Below, piece after piece: positions 6,784-10,915 of a stretch of DNA of 10,915 nucleotides. Within the stretch, counting starts at the first letter, position 1; each line of letters starts with the position of its first letter. The notes beneath the pieces are model-generated. The model saw only the letters and a list, made by a program, of their open reading frames with translations. It was not told where the DNA came from and did not search any database. The translations under genes and the position numbers were made by a program. The stretch is from Bacteroidia bacterium (lineage in GTDB: Bacteria; Bacteroidota; Bacteroidia; Bacteroidales; GCA-2748055), in the NCBI GenBank assembly GCA_030596245.1, contig JAUVKN010000116.1, positions 1 through 10,915 on the forward strand, written 5' to 3'.

Positions 6784-7857
6784 ATGGTCATAGGGGCGTT
6801 TAATATGGTAATGGGAAGAAGGGTAGTGATCATAGGAGTTTTTCTGCTGTTGCAGGTGATGGTGATGGCCCAAAAGGGCGGTGAATCGACTTACAGTTTT
6901 CTTGGCCTGACCAACTCTGCCAGGGTTTCGGCCCTGGGAGGTGAGGTGGTCTCGCTGATGGATGACGATATCAACCTCATATTTCACAACCCGGCTTTGC
7001 TCTCCAAAGGAATGCATAACCATCTCAACCTGAATTATGTGGACTATTTTGCAGGTGTAAACTATGGTTATGCATCGTATGGATACTCGGTGGAAGGTAT
7101 TGGTAATTTTGCTGCTGGCATGCACTATGTGGATTACGGAACCTTTGACAGGACAGATGAACTGGGTCAATCCATGGGTACATTCAGGGCGTCGGAGTAT
7201 GCCATGAATCTGGTCTATTCCAGATCCATCATTGATACATTCCTCACTGCCGGTGTAAACCTTAAGCCCATTTTCTCTTCCTTTGAACAGTACAGCTCCC
7301 TTGGAATAGCACTTGATGCAGGAGTCACCTATCACAATCCCCGCACACTTACCACCATAGGTTTGGTTGCCAAAAACATGGGAACACAGATCACCTCTTA
7401 CTCAGGTACCAGAGAAAAACTGCCCTTTGAGATCCAGGCTGGGATCACCCAGGGTCTGGCCCATGCTCCTTTTCGTTTCAACATTACCATGCAGAACCTG
7501 GAGCGCTGGGACCTTACCTATGAGAAACCCGAGGAGGGTGATTATAACTCCCTGGGCAGCGAAGCAGAGCAGAGCGGATTTGATAAGTTCGGTGATAAAC
7601 TTATGAGACACATGGTATTCGGAGTAGAGTTCCTGATTGGAAAGAATTTTCATCTTGACATGGGTTACAATTACAAAAGAAGACAGGAGATGAAGGTGAA
7701 TGCACGACCCGGAATGGTGGGATTCTCCTGGGGCTTTGGATTTAAAGTATCCAAGTTTCATTTTGCATATGGACGGGCATCTTATCACCTGGTTGGCGGA
7801 ACCAACCATTTCTCACTCACCACCAACCTTTCCGAGTTTTACAGAAAGCAGCAATAA
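6784..7857 (+). CDS. porQ: PorQ-like type IX secretion system protein
   Basis: PorQ is a component of the Bacteroidota type IX secretion system, which carries proteins with a C-terminal targeting domain across the outer membrane; in Porphyromonas it is linked to attachment of cargo to the cell surface. This 357-aa protein has an N-terminal signal peptide: basic GRR, hydrophobic VVIIGVFLLLQVMV, then a likely cut after MA (residue 29). The mature part begins with QKGGESTYSFLGLTNSARVSALGG, then DDDINLIFHNPALL, the recognisable start of PorQ. The rest is made of alternating aromatic and glycine-rich strands, such as GYASYGYSVEGIGNFAAGMHYVDYG, as in an outer-membrane beta-barrel. The start is uncertain: ATG 6784 is used here, but 6805 or 6811 gives a tidier signal peptide (MGRRVVI...). 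It overlaps cmk by one base (TAATG). I recall the same porQ-cmk-ispH order in Porphyromonas gingivalis. Confidence 0.88.
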   Translation: MVIGAFNMVMGRRVVIIGVFLLLQVMVMAQKGGESTYSFLGLTNSARVSALGGEVVSLMDDDINLIFHNPALLSKGMHNHLNLNYVDYFAGVNYGYASYGYSVEGIGNFAAGMHYVDYGTFDRTDELGQSMGTFRASEYAMNLVYSRSIIDTFLTAGVNLKPIFSSFEQYSSLGIALDAGVTYHNPRTLTTIGLVAKNMGTQITSYSGTREKLPFEIQAGITQGLAHAPFRFNITMQNLERWDLTYEKPEEGDYNSLGSEAEQSGFDKFGDKLMRHMVFGVEFLIGKNFHLDMGYNYKRRQEMKVNARPGMVGFSWGFGFKVSKFHFAYGRASYHLVGGTNHFSLTTNLSEFYRKQQ

Positions 7858-8576
7858 TGGTCATGGAGCATCAGAAGATAATCATTGCCCTGGATGGGCA
7901 CTCCTCATGTGGAAAGAGTACCTACGCGAAAAGGATCGCTCAGGAGCTGGGTTATGCATACATCGATACAGGAGCCATGTACAGGTCTGTAACACTGGCT
8001 GCCATGGAATCAGGATTGTTTGATCAGACAGAAGCTCCTTCCCTGGAGTTGGTGGAAGGATTACTGGACAGCATTGAGCTTAGTTTGCAATTTAACAGTT
8101 CGAGACAAAGGACTGAAATATACCTCAATGGTCGTATGGTTGAAGATATGATCCGTGGCATGGATGTATCGGGCCACGTAAGCTATATTGCTGCTATTTC
8201 TGCAGTGCGCAGGAAGATGGTGGAGTACCAGCGGCAACTGGGAGTGCAGAAAGGAATTGTGATGGATGGTCGTGATATTGGTACGGTGGTCTTTCCGGAG
8301 GCGGAGTTGAAAATATTTCTTACTGCTTTGCCCGAAGTGCGGGCCATGAGACGTTATAAGGAGTTGATCGAAAAAGGGTTGAATGCTGAACTCGAAGAGG
8401 TTCGGTTAAACCTGGAAAAGCGTGACCGCATCGATTCAAATCGGGAAGACAGTCCACTGAAACAGGCTGAAGATGCCATAGTGATGGATAATAGTGATAT
8501 GACTGTTGACCAGCAGATGGAGTGGTTCAGGAAAAAATATAACAGCTTAATGGTGGAACTGAATGGTGAAAATTGA
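7857..8576 (+). CDS. cmk: Cytidylate kinase (CMP/dCMP kinase)
   Basis: CMK phosphorylates CMP and dCMP with ATP, recycling cytidine nucleotides for RNA, DNA and CDP-lipid synthesis in the cytoplasm. At 239 aa it is the usual length. The P-loop GHSSCGKS is at 14-21; the SSCGKS form is common in this phylum. YIDTGAMYR (35-43) contacts CMP. The block DGRDIGTVVFP (137-147) is diagnostic of CMK, and the lid and C-terminal part contain RDRIDSNREDSPLKQAEDAIVMDNS. ATG 7857 overlaps the porQ stop by one base; an in-frame ATG at 7863 is equally possible. The 3' end overlaps the ispH start by 14 nt. A cmk-ispH neighbourhood is known in several phyla, so the pairing is not surprising; the link to porQ is specific to Bacteroidota. 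Confidence 0.96.
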   Translation: MVMEHQKIIIALDGHSSCGKSTYAKRIAQELGYAYIDTGAMYRSVTLAAMESGLFDQTEAPSLELVEGLLDSIELSLQFNSSRQRTEIYLNGRMVEDMIRGMDVSGHVSYIAAISAVRRKMVEYQRQLGVQKGIVMDGRDIGTVVFPEAELKIFLTALPEVRAMRRYKELIEKGLNAELEEVRLNLEKRDRIDSNREDSPLKQAEDAIVMDNSDMTVDQQMEWFRKKYNSLMVELNGEN

Positions 8577-9450
8577 AATTGATCCCGGGGCCGGATTCTG
8601 TTTCGGTGTGGAGAAGGTGATTAATACCGCAGAGTTGCACCTTCAGGATGGAAAGGGATTGTACGGGCTTGGAGAGATGGTGCATAATGCTTCGGAGATG
8701 GAGCGGCTGCATACCCTTGGTTTGAAAACCATAAACCATCGGGAATTGCTTGAATTGAAACCCGAGAGGGTGTTGTTCAGGGCTCACGGAGAACCACCCT
8801 CTACATATCAACTGGCCGAAAAGCTCCGGATCGAGATCATTGATGGTACCTGTCCCATCGTTTCCCGACTTCAGAAAAAGCTGAAGAATACCTATGAATC
8901 CATGGATCGGGATAGAGAGCAAATGGTAATTTTCGGGAAATCAGATCATCCGGAGACCATTGGTTTGCTCGGACAGGTAAACGGAGATGCTGTGGTGATA
9001 AGCACCAAAGAGGATGTTTCAAAAGTCGATCCCGGAAAAAAAGTCTACCTCTTCTCACAGACCACCATGGATCCTGAGCGTTTTAGAGAGGTGGAGAGCG
9101 CTTTGAATGAGCTCTTGAAGAAGTTTCCTGAGAAGCTTTCAAAAGACTCATTTCGTTCCGATTGTACCATCTGCGGTCAGATGAAAAAAAGAAAACCCGG
9201 ACTCTCAGCTTTTGCAAAAAAACAGGAGATGATCCTGTTTGTGAGTGGGAAGAACTCCTCCAACGGGAAGATGCTCTATGAATATTGCAAAACTATTAAT
9301 CCTCTGACTTACTGGATCTCCAATAGTAATGAAGTTGATCCGGAATGGCTGAAGGGGGTTGGGTCCATTGGAATAAGCGGAGCCACTTCCACTTCCAGGG
9401 ATCAGCTTGAATCGGTATTGAACCAGGTTAAAAAATTAACCTCCGTTTAA
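8563..9450 (+). CDS. ispH: 4-hydroxy-3-methylbut-2-enyl diphosphate reductase
   Basis: IspH (LytB) is the last enzyme of the MEP pathway: a 4Fe-4S protein that reduces HMBPP to IPP and DMAPP. Its presence means that this organism makes isoprenoids, including undecaprenyl lipids and quinones, by the MEP route. The protein is 295 aa. All three cluster ligands are present: Cys13 (GAGFCFGV), Cys97 (IDGTCPIV) and Cys204 (CTICGQ). Substrate-site residues are also present: His41 (MVHNAS), His75 (FRAHGEPP), His129 and Glu131 (DHPETIG), SSN at 232-234 and Ser276 in SGATST. The start MVKIEIDPGAGFC is typical, so ATG 8563 is chosen even though it lies 14 nt inside cmk in another frame; GTG 8566 is the only close alternative. 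Cys201, just before Cys204, is extra and may not be a ligand. Last gene of the long operon. Confidence 0.96.
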   Translation: MVKIEIDPGAGFCFGVEKVINTAELHLQDGKGLYGLGEMVHNASEMERLHTLGLKTINHRELLELKPERVLFRAHGEPPSTYQLAEKLRIEIIDGTCPIVSRLQKKLKNTYESMDRDREQMVIFGKSDHPETIGLLGQVNGDAVVISTKEDVSKVDPGKKVYLFSQTTMDPERFREVESALNELLKKFPEKLSKDSFRSDCTICGQMKKRKPGLSAFAKKQEMILFVSGKNSSNGKMLYEYCKTINPLTYWISNSNEVDPEWLKGVGSIGISGATSTSRDQLESVLNQVKKLTSV

Positions 9451-9463
9451 TACGTATTTTCGT

Positions 9464-9471
9464 TACTTTTG
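9464..9471 (+). promoter_or_regulatory. -7 box of a pfkA promoter
   Basis: TACTTTTG is an exact match to the Bacteroidota -7 consensus TAnnTTTG. It lies 23 nt before the pfkA start codon, so the 5' leader would be under about 20 nt. I see no convincing TTTG or TTG at the expected -33 distance; the region upstream is A/T-rich and overlaps the end of ispH. This would give pfkA expression independent of the upstream operon. Confidence 0.5.
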
Positions 9472-9494
9472 CGATAATTAATAAGCTGGTTGCA

Positions 9495-10478
9495 ATGGGA
9501 AAAATCAAAAAGGTAGGTGTACTTACTTCCGGGGGGGACGCACCAGGTATGAATGCGGCCATCAGGGGAGTGACACGTACAGCTTTATATTACGGACTCG
9601 AAGTTATTGGTATCCGGCATGGGTACCACGGCATGATCCATAACCATTTTGTGAATCTGAAGGCGCACAGTGTGAGTGATATTCTGGCCAGAGGCGGGAC
9701 CATTATTAAGACAGCCCGTAGCAAGGAATTTATGGAGGCCGAGGGAAGGAAGCAGGCCTATGAAAACCTGAAGGCAGCGGAGATCGATGCGGTGGTGGTG
9801 ATCGGAGGAGATGGGTCACTGACCGGTGCCAGGGTATTTTGTGATGAGTATTTCGATATTCCTTTTATCGGGATCCCCGGAACCATTGACAACGATATCT
9901 ATGGAACTGAATATACCATTGGATACGATACAGCACTGAATACGGTGGTGGAAGCAGTGGATAAGATCAGGGATACTGCCGGCAGTCACAACCGACTCTT
10001 TTTCATTGAAGTGATGGGCCGGGATGCGGGATTTATTGCATTGAATAGCGGAATTGCAACCGGTGCAGAAGCCATCCTGATTCCGGAGGTAGTCGGACAG
10101 GTGGAGAACCTGAAGGACTACCTGGAAAAGGGATTCAAGAGAAAGAAATCCAGCAACATCATCATTGTGGCAGAAGGTGATGAAGAGGGTGGTGCATTTG
10201 CCATTGCCGACACGGTGAAAGAGGATTTCCGTGACTATGATGTAAGGGTTTCCGTGCTGGGTCATATCCAGCGTGGAGGAACGCCTTCTGCTTATGACCG
10301 TGTAAGTGCCAGCAAACTTGGCTTTGCGGCCATTGAGGCATTGATGGATGACCAGAAAAGTGTGATGGTAGGATTTCACCATTCAGAGCTGGTACTGGTA
10401 CCCTTCAGAAAGGTCATCAAACTGAAGAAAAAGGTGGATCCCGAGCAGATGCAGATGGTTGAGATTCTTTCTGTATAG
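9495..10478 (+). CDS. pfkA: 6-phosphofructokinase, ATP-dependent type
   Basis: PfkA phosphorylates fructose 6-phosphate to fructose 1,6-bisphosphate, the committing step of glycolysis. The protein is 327 aa, near the 320 of E. coli PfkA. Motifs: ATP loop LTSGGDAPGMNAAIR (10-24), TARS (73-76), VIGGDGSLTGA (102-112), and the catalytic loop IPGTIDNDI (127-135) with Asp132 in the position of E. coli Asp127. Further on are MGRDAGFIAL and LGHIQRGGTPSAYDR, which bind fructose 6-phosphate. Gly107 in GGDGS and Gly129 in PGTIDND mark the ATP-using form; pyrophosphate-using enzymes usually carry Asp and Lys at these places. No Shine-Dalgarno precedes ATG 9495. It follows ispH by 44 nt and has its own -7 box and a downstream terminator, so it may be a single-gene unit. 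Confidence 0.96.
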   Translation: MGKIKKVGVLTSGGDAPGMNAAIRGVTRTALYYGLEVIGIRHGYHGMIHNHFVNLKAHSVSDILARGGTIIKTARSKEFMEAEGRKQAYENLKAAEIDAVVVIGGDGSLTGARVFCDEYFDIPFIGIPGTIDNDIYGTEYTIGYDTALNTVVEAVDKIRDTAGSHNRLFFIEVMGRDAGFIALNSGIATGAEAILIPEVVGQVENLKDYLEKGFKRKKSSNIIIVAEGDEEGGAFAIADTVKEDFRDYDVRVSVLGHIQRGGTPSAYDRVSASKLGFAAIEALMDDQKSVMVGFHHSELVLVPFRKVIKLKKKVDPEQMQMVEILSV

Positions 10479-10493
10479 CCTCTCATTCTGACT

Positions 10494-10524
10494 GGAGTAT
10501 TGTTTTTTACTCCTCTCTTTTTTT
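10494..10524 (+). terminator. Intrinsic terminator after pfkA
   Basis: GGAGTA (10494-10499) pairs perfectly with TACTCC (10508-10513) around an 8-nt T-rich loop. After TCTC it runs into seven T's (10518-10524). The hairpin is short and modest in GC, but the layout and the place, 16 nt after the pfkA stop, fit a rho-independent terminator. Confidence 0.6.
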
Positions 10525-10538
10525 GTACATTACCACCT

Positions 10539-10915
10539 ATGTCCGGTACGGCTTTGTTTGCTCAGGTAATACTGCCTCTTGCAGTGGAAGGCACGTTCAC
10601 TTATAGTGTGCCAGAGTCGCTGGTTGAGAGGATTTCACCAGGATGCCGGGTACTGGTATCCTTCGGTAAAAAGCGTATCTACAGTGCTATTGTTCACTCT
10701 TTGAGCACCAATTCCCCTGAAGGATTCACACCTAAATCGATCATTGATCTTCTGGATGAAACAATTCTGATCACAAAACAACAACTTCAACTCTGGGATT
10801 GGATCTCCTCCTACTATATGTGTGCTCCCGGAGAGGTGATGCGGGCAGCCATTCCATCGGGTTTAAGACCCGAGAGTGAGTCCAGGGTGAGATTTAATAC
10901 AGGAACCCTTGAAGG
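10539..10915 (+). CDS. priA: PriA, primosomal protein N' (replication restart helicase), 5' part only
   Basis: The frame is open from ATG 10539 to the window end (125 full codons), so the C-terminal helicase is not seen. PriA recognises stalled forks and D-loops and reloads the replicative helicase. The visible part matches the N-terminal 3'-DNA-binding domain: FAQVILPLAVEGTFTYSVPE near residues 7-26, then PGCRVLVSFGKKRIYSAIV, the usual PG.RV.V.FG....  pattern. Next comes the start of the winged-helix region, with LWDWISSYYMCAPGEVMRAAIPSG. The start gives the standard family N-terminus, and no Shine-Dalgarno is seen. It begins 60 nt after pfkA and 14 nt beyond the T-tract of the terminator, so its promoter would have to overlap that terminator; I could not find a clear -7 box. 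Confidence 0.92.
   Translation, partial: MSGTALFAQVILPLAVEGTFTYSVPESLVERISPGCRVLVSFGKKRIYSAIVHSLSTNSPEGFTPKSIIDLLDETILITKQQLQLWDWISSYYMCAPGEVMRAAIPSGLRPESESRVRFNTGTLE

Noticed and set aside
6601..7335. 244-aa antisense open frame across the glycosyltransferase/porQ junction
   Set aside because: Long but low in recognisable features, and opposite two genes with clear family motifs; it arises from codon bias on the coding strand.
9816..10382. 188-aa antisense open frame opposite pfkA
   Set aside because: Shadow of a highly conserved enzyme gene.
1..10915. Mobile element, defence system or biosynthetic cluster
   Set aside because: No transposase, integrase, restriction, toxin or synthase genes are visible; gene content is housekeeping and envelope export, with uniform strand and base composition.

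Overview
The window looks like chromosomal DNA of a member of the Bacteroidota. Three things point there. A PorQ-type type IX secretion gene sits beside cmk and ispH. At least two upstream regions carry the Bacteroidota-type -7 box TAnnTTTG. No gene start shows a clear Shine-Dalgarno sequence. I cannot name a genus. All genes read on the + strand and the region is dense: the longest stretch without a protein gene is 1294-1517 (224 nt), and it holds a tRNA.

Layout. (1) 1-1293: the 3' end of tatC (twin-arginine translocase), with an unusual lysine-rich repeat tail, then lptB (ATPase of LPS export). (2) 1294-1517: an inverted repeat, a good Bacteroidota promoter, tRNA-Leu(UAG) and a possible terminator. 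(3) 1518-9450: a tightly packed run read as one probable operon. It contains tig, clpP, clpX, an EamA/DMT-family transporter, a MurG-like GT-B glycosyltransferase of unknown substrate, porQ, cmk and ispH. Gaps within it are 11 nt or less, and several genes overlap. (4) 9495-10478: pfkA behind its own -7 box, ending in a hairpin plus T-tract terminator. (5) 10539 to the window end: the 5' part of priA.

How the genes relate. tig, clpP and clpX form a protein folding and degradation module. tatC, lptB and porQ all serve export to or across the envelope: folded proteins, lipopolysaccharide, and type IX cargo. cmk (nucleotide salvage), ispH (isoprenoid precursors), pfkA (glycolysis) and priA (replication restart) are housekeeping. 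The transporter and glycosyltransferase pair is the only part without a clear role.

I see no mobile element, CRISPR array, defence system or obviously new multi-gene system. The most unusual item is the 12/24/96-nt nested repeat that encodes the TatC tail. The transporter and glycosyltransferase pair comes second.
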